10,815 bases of DNA from Pseudomonadota bacterium (lineage in GTDB: Bacteria; Pseudomonadota; Alphaproteobacteria; Rhizobiales; Xanthobacteraceae), in contig JAJYAH010000168.1 of the NCBI GenBank assembly GCA_021779635.1, positions 1 to 10,815 on the forward strand, given 5' to 3'. Each line of letters starts with the position of its first letter. Positions within the stretch are counted from its first letter, which is position 1. Positions 1 to 9,000 of this stretch are shown here, piece after piece. The translations under genes were made by a program, and so were the position numbers. A model generated the notes under the pieces. That model did no database searches. It worked only from the letters and a program-made list of their open reading frames with translations, and had not been told where the DNA came from.

Positions 1-3000
1 CTGCGGTTCAGCGGGCCAAAATTCATCGGCATCGTGGGGGCACCGGGCGTTTCGGGACCGAAGCCAATTCCCAGAAGAATGACGTCCCGCTCGTCGCCCT
101 GCACGGTTTCGAGGTTCTTGACGATCATCGGTTCCGACGCGTCGTCCGCAAAGAATGGTTCTAATTCGGGAAAGCGCCTGCGTTCAGCATCGAGCAAATC
201 TTCGATCAGCTTCTGCTGCTCGGCGTTCAAGGTGATGATCCCTAGGCTGAGGGGTTTGCCCTTTTCGTCGCGGAATCCGGGATCACGCAAACGCCGAACC
301 GCTTCGGCCACCATCGCTTGCGCTTCTGCCTGATTGGTCCGGGTCCGGCCCCGCGCCCAGGCACCTTCGACGGGCACCAGGGTTACCGCGCTCTCCCGCG
401 TTACCGGCGCTGGAAACGTGATCAAATCGCCGTCGTAATAGGTGTGGTTGGAGAAGGCAATCAGGCTTTCGTGCCGGCTGCGATAGTGCCAGGTGAGCCG
501 ATGCTGTGGCAGCCTCGCGCCCAAGCACTCTTCCAAAATGCTTTCCATATCGGGTTCGATATCGCTGTCGTCGCTGTTCTCACCCGCGCTGCGGTCGAAG
601 AAACTGGTGGGCGGCATCTGCTTCGGGTCACCGGCGACAATGGCCTGGCGGCCACGCGCGATGGCGCCAACCGCGTCCCAAGGCGTGATCTGTGACGCCT
701 CGTCGAAGATTACGAGGTCAAACAAGGCGGCCTCAGGCGGCAAATACTGCGCCACCGACAAGGGGCTCATCAGGAGGCATGGGGAAAGCGTCGTGAGGGC
801 CTGTCCCATCTCCGCCACCAGCTGGCGCACCGGCTTGTGGCGGCGTTGCAGCTTGAGCTGATGCGCTAGCGTGCCGAAGCCCGGGGACTGGTCGCGGGAC
901 TCCTTGGCCGGCACATCCTGCAGAATCCGCGCGCGGATGTATTCGCGCGTCAAGCGCGCGTATTCGTCGTCGAGTTCGCGGAAGCGCACAATCGCATCAT
1001 CTTGCTCCCTCCGGTTGAACTCGCGCAGTACCGGTTCGGCATCGATGCCGCTGGCGGCGAACCAGCGTGCGTATGCGACTTCAAAGGCAGGTTCCGCCTC
1101 TTCCGCCGTCAGGCTGCCGTCTTCCAGGCAGGAGACCAGCGCTTCCAAACCCGCATCGCAAGCCGAACGCCGGGCGCGTTGCCAGCTGCACCAGGTATTA
1201 AGCTGCGCCGCATCGCGCCGCAGCACAGCACAGAGGCGATCGAGCGCCATAAGCGCGCCCTCCTCTTCTATCGGCAACGCGCCCGCCGCCAGAGCCCCAA
1301 AGTGCTCGAGCGCCTCGCGGAACGCGCTATGGGCCTCGTAATAGGCGCCAGCCGCGCGCCCCAGCGGCGCATCAGAGGCCAATGTATCGGCACCGCCACC
1401 ACAAACGCCCTGCATGGCGGTCCTTAATTGCGCCAACTGTTCCGCATTAGCAGCTGCCCGACCGATGGCGGCTCGCAAGGAATCGGCGGTGCAAAGCACT
1501 TCGGAAACGGCATCTACATTGCTGGCGACGCCGGACCAATGGGGCACACGGAAGGCCAATTCTCCGAGCTTGTTGAGCCGGTCCAGACGGCCGCGCAAGC
1601 AGTCAAGCAGCGGCAGATCGTTGGCTGGATCCGCTTTGACGGGAGCGGGGCGCAATGCTCTGGCCACCGCCGCCTTCTTGATCAGCGACATCGGCCAGAA
1701 CGCCGCGGTAGCGGCCTGCCAGCGCTGACGAAGCGCCGCAAGGTCGAGCTGCCGCACGGTCTCGGCTGGATAATCTGCAGACAGCCTGGCCGCCTCGCGA
1801 CTATAGCCTTCGATTTCGTGCAAGCCGTCGCGCGCGCTATCCAGCACAGCCGCTGCGTCGGGCGCAAAAGCAAAGCTGAAATCCTGTGACCCGACGCGGC
1901 GGAGGCTTGCTGCTAGATCGGCGAGTGCAGCGAGGGCTGTAAGCGTGTCGGGCAGATGCGGAACCGATAGACTTTCCAGGAAAGCCCGGCGAGCCTTGCC
2001 GAGCAGGGCAATGGCACTGGACAGCGCGACGGCGGCACCGGTTAGGTCGCCTTGCCAGCGGTTGGACCACTCGCTATGACCAACCGCGGCGAAGGCGGGA
2101 TCGACGCCTTGCGGCCAGGTCAGAGCAAGCCGATGTGCCGCCTCCCGCAGTGCCGCCATCTGCGCTTCATCGTGTTCGATAGAGGTGGGCCAATCGAAGC
2201 GCAAAGGCCAGTTCTGGCCGTCGCGCACGGCCAACCCGATGGCGGCGTGAAGCGTCATGCCGTTCGGCCGGCGGCGATGAAGCACTTCGACATAGCGGTT
2301 CAGCATGTCGCGGCGCGCTTTCAGCTCAGCCGCCTTCAGCGCCCAGGCCGCGGCCGGCGAAGCGCCGCTTGCGGTCCAGGCGCTGTCGAGCTGCGCTAAA
2401 ACGTCTTGCTTCGCCGCCTTGTTGGAATGCAATTCGAGGCAGAACGGGCCCAGGCCGTTGTCCTTGAGCCGGCGGTAAACAACGTCGAGCGCAGCGCGCT
2501 TCTCGGCAACGAACAGCACCTTACGCCCCAAAGCGAGGTTGTGCGCGATGATGTTGGCGATCGTCTGCGACTTGCCTGTACCAGGCGGGCCATCGAGCAC
2601 GAAATCGAAGCCCTTTGCAGACGCCACGACGGCCGACAATTGAGAGGAGTCCGCCGGCAAAGGCGCGAACAGCCCGGCCGGGTCGATCTCGCGGTCCAGC
2701 GCTTCCGGCTTGGGCATGTCATGGTGGAGGGCATAGGATTCGCGTGGCGAGTCCAGCAGGTGACGAACCACCGGATTGGCCTTCAAGGCCTCCGTGCGAT
2801 CGACGAGATCCTTCCACATCAGATATTTCGCAAACGAAAAGGTGCCCAGCATCACCTCTTCGCTAACTTCGAAGCCGGGCGTGTCGCGCACCGCGTGCCG
2901 CACCATATTCCAAATCGCTCGCACATCGACTCCGGATTCATCCCCAGGGAGCTCGCCGCGAGCCAATTCCGGTATGTCGAGCTCGAAATCCTGCCGCAGC

Positions 3001-4721
3001 ATCTGCAGCAGCGTGAGATTGAAGCGGGTTTCATCTTCATGGTGCGACAGGCGCACGCCGGCACGGACGCTGCGGCGGTCGAGCTTGGCGGGCAACAGAA
3101 TGAGCGGCGCGCGATAGATACGGCTATCGTTCGACGATTTGCGCCAGTTCAGGAAGCCGAGCGCGAGGAACAAGGTGTTAGCACCGCCTTCCGCAAAATC
3201 GGATCGCGCTTTGCGATAGAGTTCGATCAATTGCGCTTCAAGCCTATCGCGCGACAGCGGCGACAGTAACTCCTCGCGTTCTAGCGCGGCTTTGGCGTAT
3301 TGCTCGTCTAGTGCATCGCCTGTGCGGCTCTGGTGCAAGTGTGCATCGCGACCAGCGCTGCCTTCTAGCTGTGGTGCGCTAACGATCTTGAAGCTCTTGC
3401 CTCCCGCGAGGAGGTCCTCCAGCCCTGCTGGATCGCTGCAGATGAGCGAGAGCGCCGACTGGCCTGGTCTCACATGCAGCAGACGATTGCGCACGGTCAG
3501 ATCTAACAGCTTGCGCTGCCAGCGGTCCAGCCGGCCCTCCGGCGTTGCCGGCGCCATCTCCGGTTCGGCGAGATCGAAGTCCGGCAGCATTGGCGCCAGC
3601 TCGAACGGTTCGCCGGCAGGATCATCGGAGTCGACAAGTGTGCTGGAATCCGCCGCTCGGTCCTGGAGCAAGGCCAGTGGCCGCAGCTTCTGCATCCTCG
3701 CCCGAAAGATGTCCAAGGCCAGCACGAACTCGGATTCGCGCTCCTCGGCGATGCGCCGCGCGCCCTCGGCGATCGCCTTCGAAAATCCGGGCCGGGCGCG
3801 TGATGCCACCATTGTGGTTTCGAAGACTATGAGTTCATCAAGCGCGATCCGCTTGCGCAGCATTGCTGCCTCTTCCACCAGTACAGTGGCGAACTCCTGC
3901 GGTTGCAGCCATACGCCTACTAGGGCATGCCCTTTGGTCAGGACGAGAATGGGGCGAAGCCCGGCCTGTTCGAAGCTGGCGGCGAACAAGACGGCGGCGT
4001 CGAGACAGGTGGCCAGCTTGGATTCGAGAACCTGCGACGGGGTTCGAATCTTCTGACCTTGCTCCTCGAAGCTGGCCGGCGGTTCGGTATAGGTCAGCTG
4101 CAAGCCCAGCACGGCCGACCAGACCGCCGACGCCAGTTCGTATACCCGGCTGCGCGATCCGGATTGGTAGCCGTCGATCCCGTCGGGCTTGCCGGCGCGT
4201 GAGAGAATCTGGGAGGCGCTGCGCAGAAGGCTTGCAATGGCCGGATCATTAGGTTGCACGAATGCCGCCAGCAGCTCCGGCATAGCGCCGGCCCCGCCCC
4301 ATTCATTGAAGGCGAGAAGGTCGGCATGGAATGCCCGTTCGGCGATGGCCGCCCCATCCTTGTTGCGCAGCCGCAAGCGAATGTCTGCCCGCACCGCCTC
4401 CCTCAGCGACAGGAGTAAGCTGGCGTTCAACGACAGGTCGCGATCGGACGGTCGAATGGCGGCCCCTCGGTTAAGCCTCTCCAGGGACCAGCTGCGACTC
4501 GCGAAGACCGGCGGGTCTGCTTCGATCTCGAGCCGCAGGTTTTCGAAACTTTCCCTGCTCTCATTGCTCACCGCCAAGTCGCGAAGAATCGGAACATCGT
4601 TCTGGTGTGTGGCAAAGCTGATCTTCGGGGCGATAGTCGCGCTTAGTTCGACCCCGGACAGAGGCAGCTGAGCTTCTCCATCGCACGGACCCTGCGACCC
4701 ACCGATACTTGTCGAGCTCAC
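1..4721 (-). CDS. DUF4011-type superfamily 1 helicase with transglutaminase-like domain (partial, C-terminus beyond left edge)
   Basis: A single minus-strand frame stays open from a stop at 4764-4766 to the left edge, giving 1573 residues from the chosen GTG at 4721. Residues 1 to about 130 look like a beta-sandwich. About 185-300 resemble a transglutaminase fold (Cys239 in ATCLDAAVLF, His265 in TKGHALVGVW). The DUF4011 motif KLLDLTVRNRLLH sits at 404-416. The helicase core shows Walker A GPPGTGKS (711-718), Walker B FDEAS (DEAS 1340-1343), GDPKQ (1364-1368), WHYRS (1411-1415) and ETVQGDERDV (from 1538). The last visible residues, MNFGPLNR, immediately precede motif VI in this family. Between Walker A and B lie about 620 mostly helical residues. 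Proteins of this kind are ATP-driven nucleic-acid translocases, often ending in DUF3320 or a Vsr/REase-like nuclease; that end is not visible here. The family recurs in defence islands, but whether this gene acts in defence is inference. It is divergent from yhaO. Confidence 0.93.
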   Translation of the reverse strand, partial: MSSTSIGGSQGPCDGEAQLPLSGVELSATIAPKISFATHQNDVPILRDLAVSNESRESFENLRLEIEADPPVFASRSWSLERLNRGAAIRPSDRDLSLNASLLLSLREAVRADIRLRLRNKDGAAIAERAFHADLLAFNEWGGAGAMPELLAAFVQPNDPAIASLLRSASQILSRAGKPDGIDGYQSGSRSRVYELASAVWSAVLGLQLTYTEPPASFEEQGQKIRTPSQVLESKLATCLDAAVLFAASFEQAGLRPILVLTKGHALVGVWLQPQEFATVLVEEAAMLRKRIALDELIVFETTMVASRARPGFSKAIAEGARRIAEERESEFVLALDIFRARMQKLRPLALLQDRAADSSTLVDSDDPAGEPFELAPMLPDFDLAEPEMAPATPEGRLDRWQRKLLDLTVRNRLLHVRPGQSALSLICSDPAGLEDLLAGGKSFKIVSAPQLEGSAGRDAHLHQSRTGDALDEQYAKAALEREELLSPLSRDRLEAQLIELYRKARSDFAEGGANTLFLALGFLNWRKSSNDSRIYRAPLILLPAKLDRRSVRAGVRLSHHEDETRFNLTLLQMLRQDFELDIPELARGELPGDESGVDVRAIWNMVRHAVRDTPGFEVSEEVMLGTFSFAKYLMWKDLVDRTEALKANPVVRHLLDSPRESYALHHDMPKPEALDREIDPAGLFAPLPADSSQLSAVVASAKGFDFVLDGPPGTGKSQTIANIIAHNLALGRKVLFVAEKRAALDVVYRRLKDNGLGPFCLELHSNKAAKQDVLAQLDSAWTASGASPAAAWALKAAELKARRDMLNRYVEVLHRRRPNGMTLHAAIGLAVRDGQNWPLRFDWPTSIEHDEAQMAALREAAHRLALTWPQGVDPAFAAVGHSEWSNRWQGDLTGAAVALSSAIALLGKARRAFLESLSVPHLPDTLTALAALADLAASLRRVGSQDFSFAFAPDAAAVLDSARDGLHEIEGYSREAARLSADYPAETVRQLDLAALRQRWQAATAAFWPMSLIKKAAVARALRPAPVKADPANDLPLLDCLRGRLDRLNKLGELAFRVPHWSGVASNVDAVSEVLCTADSLRAAIGRAAANAEQLAQLRTAMQGVCGGGADTLASDAPLGRAAGAYYEAHSAFREALEHFGALAAGALPIEEEGALMALDRLCAVLRRDAAQLNTWCSWQRARRSACDAGLEALVSCLEDGSLTAEEAEPAFEVAYARWFAASGIDAEPVLREFNRREQDDAIVRFRELDDEYARLTREYIRARILQDVPAKESRDQSPGFGTLAHQLKLQRRHKPVRQLVAEMGQALTTLSPCLLMSPLSVAQYLPPEAALFDLVIFDEASQITPWDAVGAIARGRQAIVAGDPKQMPPTSFFDRSAGENSDDSDIEPDMESILEECLGARLPQHRLTWHYRSRHESLIAFSNHTYYDGDLITFPAPVTRESAVTLVPVEGAWARGRTRTNQAEAQAMVAEAVRRLRDPGFRDEKGKPLSLGIITLNAEQQKLIEDLLDAERRRFPELEPFFADDASEPMIVKNLETVQGDERDVILLGIGFGPETPGAPTMPMNFGPLNR

Positions 4722-4778
4722 GCTGCCCCCTGCCCCTACGCTTTTCGGTTGCAGCAATTTCTGCTACGAGCCTCGTTC
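4722..4778. promoter_or_regulatory. Divergent spacer between helicase and yhaO, with a 14-bp imperfect palindrome
   Basis: Only 57 bases separate the two divergent start codons, so both promoters must lie here or inside the opposite gene's 5' end. I see no convincing sigma70 -35/-10 pair. The sequence GCAGCAATTTCTGC at 4751-4764 is an inverted repeat with one mismatched pair. It could be a small operator shared by the two transcripts, but a repeat this short also arises by chance. Confidence 0.3.
4726..4737 (-). promoter_or_regulatory. Shine-Dalgarno-like sequence of the helicase gene
   Basis: Read on the minus strand, two purine runs (AGGGG, then AGGGGG) precede the GTG at 4721, the nearer one 4 bases away. 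No in-frame ATG occurs until residue M148 (about 4280), which would remove the N-terminal domain. A stop at 4764-4766 limits upstream choices to this GTG or a TTG at 4757, and the TTG has a weaker site. This supports the GTG start. Confidence 0.5.
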
Positions 4779-6032
4779 ATGTCAAACTTTCGATTTCTCC
4801 ATGCGGCCGATATTCATCTCGACAGCCCCATGTACGGCATCGCCCGCTACGAAGGGGTTCCGGTGGATCGATTGCGAGCCGCCACCCGCAGGGCCTTCGA
4901 TAACCTCATCGCATCGGCCATCGAGCGGCGCGTCGATTTCATGGTCCTCGCTGGCGATCTGTTCGACGGCGATTGGAAGGATATGAGCACGGGGCTTTAT
5001 TTCGCCCGCAGCCTCGGCAGGCTCTCGGCCGCAAACATTCCGGTATACATCGTTAAGGGTAATCACGACGCCGCAAGCATCGTCAGCCGCGAGTTACCGC
5101 TGCCGGAAAACGCGTTCGTCTTCGACCACCGCAGGCCACAAACGTTCGAGATCGAACATCTGGGCGTCGCGCTGCATGGACAAAGCTTTCCCAAGCCGCA
5201 GGTGAGCGACGATCTGGCCATCGCCTATCCCCCTGCCGCCCACGGCAGGTTTAATATTGGCGTGCTGCACACCGCCCTCACAGGTCATCCGCCACATGCC
5301 GATTATGCGCCCTGTTCGCCGGACGAATTGACTGCCAAGGGTTACGATTACTGGGCGCTCGGCCACGTGCACGATCACGCCGTGGTGCGCACGGCACCGC
5401 ATATCGTCTACCCGGGCAATCTTCAGGGCCGCAACATCCGCGAAACCGGCGCCAAGGGCGCCGTCTTGGTCGAGGTCGAAGACGGCGCAATCTGCGGCAT
5501 GGAGCATATCGCCCTCGATGTGTTGCGCTGGGCGGATTGCCGCGCCGATTGCAGCGGTGCGCAGTCGCTGGATGAGGTGCTGGAGCGTGCCCGCCGGGCC
5601 TTGAGCGAGGCCCATGTAAATGGCGCGGGCGGATTGCCGCTGATCGCACGGCTGCGACTGTGCGGCGAGACGCAGACGCATGGTTTGTTGCAGGACCGCA
5701 CCGGGCAGCTGCGCTACGAGATGCGTGCATTGGCGGCGCATATCGATGCCGAGTTCTGGCTCGAGAAGGTGACGCTGGAAACGGTGCTTCCGCGACAAAG
5801 CCGGCCGGTCGGCGGTGAGGAATTCGCGACGCTGCTGAGCGAAGCAGCGCATAGCGAGGATTTGCGGCAGAGCATAGCCGACGACATGCGCGGCTTCCTT
5901 GCCGGTTTTCCGGCCGACCAGGCCGATCTTGCCGGCGAGTTTCTGGCGGCCGCACACCAGAACGACTTTGCCCGTTTGCAGGAGGACGCGGCCGCTTCGT
6001 TGCGTGCGCGGATCGCCGGGGAGAGCGGCTGA
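4779..6032 (+). CDS. yhaO: SbcD/Mre11-like DNA exonuclease, YhaO type
   Basis: This 417-residue calcineurin-like phosphoesterase should be the nuclease subunit of an SbcCD-like complex with the downstream ATPase, cutting DNA ends or hairpins with two metal ions (usually manganese in the family). All five metal/catalytic motifs are visible: DIH (D11, H13), GDLFDGD (D60), GNHD (94-97), H164 and GHVH (195-198). The N-terminus FRFLHAADIHLDSP and the length fit YhaO. Residues after about 250 would be the capping and partner-binding region. I chose ATG 4779 because the protein then begins directly with the first beta strand. An in-frame TTG at 4749 would add ten residues unlike the family. The ribosome site is weak (only GAG at 4768-4770). 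The stop overlaps the start of yhaN by one base, so the two are probably translationally coupled. The symbol follows the Bacillus name. Confidence 0.93.
   Translation: MSNFRFLHAADIHLDSPMYGIARYEGVPVDRLRAATRRAFDNLIASAIERRVDFMVLAGDLFDGDWKDMSTGLYFARSLGRLSAANIPVYIVKGNHDAASIVSRELPLPENAFVFDHRRPQTFEIEHLGVALHGQSFPKPQVSDDLAIAYPPAAHGRFNIGVLHTALTGHPPHADYAPCSPDELTAKGYDYWALGHVHDHAVVRTAPHIVYPGNLQGRNIRETGAKGAVLVEVEDGAICGMEHIALDVLRWADCRADCSGAQSLDEVLERARRALSEAHVNGAGGLPLIARLRLCGETQTHGLLQDRTGQLRYEMRALAAHIDAEFWLEKVTLETVLPRQSRPVGGEEFATLLSEAAHSEDLRQSIADDMRGFLAGFPADQADLAGEFLAAAHQNDFARLQEDAAASLRARIAGESG
6018..6023 (+). promoter_or_regulatory. Shine-Dalgarno of yhaN inside the 3' end of yhaO
   Basis: GGGGAG lies 8 bases before the ATG at 6032. 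It is within the last codons of yhaO, and the junction reads TGATG. This strong site plus the overlap fixes the yhaN start and indicates translational coupling. Confidence 0.7.
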
Positions 6033-9000
6033 TGCGCTTCCGCGAATTGGAACTTGTGCGTTACGCGCGCTTCGAGGACTGCCGGTTGCGCTTTCGAGAG
6101 GGCGCGCCCGACCTTCACGTGATCTTCGGCGCCAACGAGGCCGGAAAATCTACGACGCTAGCCGCCATCTCAGACTTGCTGTTCGGATTTCCGGCGCGGA
6201 CGGATTACGCTTTCCGCTTCGCCATGCCGCTACTGCGCGTCGGCGCCGTGCTCGAAGAAGAAGGCCTTAGCTTTGCGTTCCGTCGCAAGAAGGGCAACAA
6301 GGACACCGTGCTCGGGGTGGACGACAAGCCCATCGACGAGCAGCCCCTGACGGCGATGCTGCACGGACAGGAGCGGGATGTCTTCCGGCTGAGTTGGAGC
6401 TTAGATCATCTTCGCCTGCGCGAAGGCGGAAAGGCGATCGTCGATGCTGGCAACGACCTCAGCCGCACCCTGTTCGCCGCCGGCCAGGGTCTGGGCGATG
6501 TCGCCGAGCTGTTGTCGGCGCTCGAAAAGGAGGCCGACGCGATCTGGGGACCCCGCGCTTCGGACAAGCGGGCTTACACCCGCGCCGACCGTGCCTATAC
6601 CGAAGCCAAGCGGCAGCTGCGCGAAACGCAACTGCGTCCTGGCGATTGGAAGGCCGCCAAGACCACTATGGAAACCGCGGACCGCGAACTCGCGGAACTC
6701 GAAGAGCGGCGCAATGCGGCGCTCAAGGAGCTGAGGCGGATTGAGCGGCTGCGCCGCGTCTTGGGCCCCGTCCGTGAGCGCGAAGCGCTGCGCATGGACC
6801 TTGAGCGGATGGACGCCGTGCTGCTGCCACCCTCCCTCGAAGCCGACGCCGCCAAGGCATTGGAGGAAGCGGGAGAGGCCGAACGAAAGCGTGCCACGGC
6901 CTTGGACATGCTCAACGAGCGGGAGCAGCGGCTGGCGGAATTGCAGATCGACGGGGCAGTGCTGGCAACCCGCGAGCAGATCGAGGAGCTACCCGGCGTG
7001 CGCGGCGCCATCGACAAAGCACTCGACGATCTGGACCGCCTAAAGGTGCGGCTGGAGGCGAGCCGCAACCGCATCGCTGCCATTCGCGCCGATCTCGGAC
7101 TGGGCGATGCCGCGGGACCGAACGCCAAAGCGCTCCCCTCGCGCCTGGCGGTCGAAGAATTGCGCAGCCTGATGGCCGAAAGCATCCAGCTCGAGGCCGG
7201 TTTGCAGGGGCTGAAAACCTCAGCGGCGCAAGGACAGCAGCGGCGCGAACGTTATGCTGCCGATCTCGCAGCGCTCGATTCCCCGGGAGAACTGGACGGG
7301 CTCGCCGCCGCGGTGAAGGCGGCGGAGCGCTTGGGCGAGATCGACGAAATGGCTGCGCGGCAAGCGCGGCAGGTGGAGACGGCGCGGCGGGACTACGACC
7401 TGGCTCTCGAACGGCTCAAGCCCTGGAGCGGCGATGGGGAAGCCCTTGTCCGGCTGATCGTGCCCGCGGACGGGACCATCGATGCCGCGCGCGCGGCTGC
7501 CGGTCGCGCACTGGACGCCGAGCAACAGGCCGCGCGCGAGGCGGCGGATTTGGTCGAGGAACGCGAGCGGCTGGATCTGCAGCGGCGCGACTTGTCCGAG
7601 GCGGGACAGGCGGTATCGGCCGAAGCCCTCGAGGCCGCCCGCCAGGCGCGGGACGCGGACTGGCAAAGGCTGAAAGCCCGCATCGCCGCGCCCGAGCCGG
7701 TTCCGACATCCGATACGGGGCCCTTCGAAGCCGCCATGAAGAATGCCGATGTGCTGGCCGATCACCGCTTCGCCTCTGCCAAAGAGTCGGCGCAACTGTC
7801 GCAGATCGAAGCGCAGCAGCATCAAATCTTGCTGCGCATCTCTCAAGCCGAGGACCGGCGCGAAGCGGCAAGCCGCAGCCGCAACACCGCGCAACAGGAA
7901 TGGCAGGCGACGCTGGCCTCGCTGGCGCTGCCGGCGCTGGAGCCTGTGGTGCTGCGTGACTGGCTTCAGCGCCGCGACGCCGCCCTGGAACGCTGGGATG
8001 CGGCGCAGCGAGCACAAGATGAGCTACGCATGACGCAGGAGGGCCGCGCCGGCGCCGCCCACACTCTGCGCGCCATCCTCGGCCTGGAGGCTGCAGGCAA
8101 AGGCGATGCGCTGGCGCCACTGCTGGAGCAGGCTCGGAGCGAACTGCAGCAGGCCGAGGAAATCCGGCGGCAGAGGGAGAGCCTGACGCAGAAGCTTGCC
8201 GAGGCCGATGAGCAATTGCTGGGGGTCCACCAGCAATTGACGGGGCAACAGGCGCAGGTTTCCGCCTGGCGCAGCCGCTGGGACGTTGCGGTGGCGCAGA
8301 CCGGCCTCGCCTTTCCGCCCGAAGGCGGAGAAGCGCGACTTGGTATCTTGGAAGAGCTACGCAGCGAAACCGCGGCTTCGGCGGAATTGCAGCACCGCAT
8401 CGACACCATTTCCGACGACGCGGCGGGGTTCGAAGCGCGTCTCACCGAATTGGCGCAGCGCCTCGGCGAGGCCATCCAGGACCGGCGCGGCGGCGAAATC
8501 CTCGAAGCGCTGCGCGCCCGGCTGGATGCCGCTAAGGCCGCAAATGCCAAACAGACCGCCTGGAAGCAGGAAGCGGAAGAATATGCGCTCGCCGCGCGCG
8601 AAGCCGAGAGCCGGTTGCAGGCCAGCGAAGCGGCGCTGGCCGAATTGCGCCGCATCGCGGGCGCGCAGGATCGCGTGTCAGCGGCAGAGGCGCTGGAGGC
8701 TTCGCGGCGGCGCCGGTCGCTCGAGCGCCGGCTGCACGAATTGGAGGTTCAGATCGCACAGCTGAGCGACGGGCTGGCGCTCGACGACCTGATCGGCCCC
8801 TGCCTCGCCGCCGATCCGGACAGCCTGCCCGGCGAAGCCGAAAAGGTGCAGCGACGGCTCGAGGCGTTGCAGGCCGAAATCCGCGAGATGGCGAGCCGTC
8901 AGGCACTGGCCAAGGACAATTTCGTCCGCATGGACTCGGGCGAGCGGGCGCTCCAGGCGTCGGCAGACATGCAGGAGGCCGCTGCCGAAATGGCAGCGCA

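Noticed and set aside
2406..3269. Plus-strand reading frame of 287 codons
   Set aside because: It is antisense to the DUF4011 helicase, whose motifs run unbroken through the region. Long antisense frames are common in high-GC genes.
4036..4053. tRNA T-arm-like sequence GGGGTTCGAATC
   Set aside because: It lies inside the helicase frame (encoding KIRTPSQ). No acceptor, D-arm or anticodon stem can be built around it.
4749..4778. Upstream TTG start for yhaO
   Set aside because: It adds ten residues before the family's usual beginning (beta strand leading to DIH), and no ribosome site precedes it.
5094..5957. Minus-strand reading frame of 287 codons within yhaO
   Set aside because: It is a shadow of the YhaO frame, which carries all five phosphoesterase motifs. 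The antisense product shows no family features.
7220..8017. Minus-strand reading frame of 265 codons within yhaN
   Set aside because: It is antisense to the coiled-coil segment. The low-complexity composition (R, L, G, Q) is a by-product of the sense codons.
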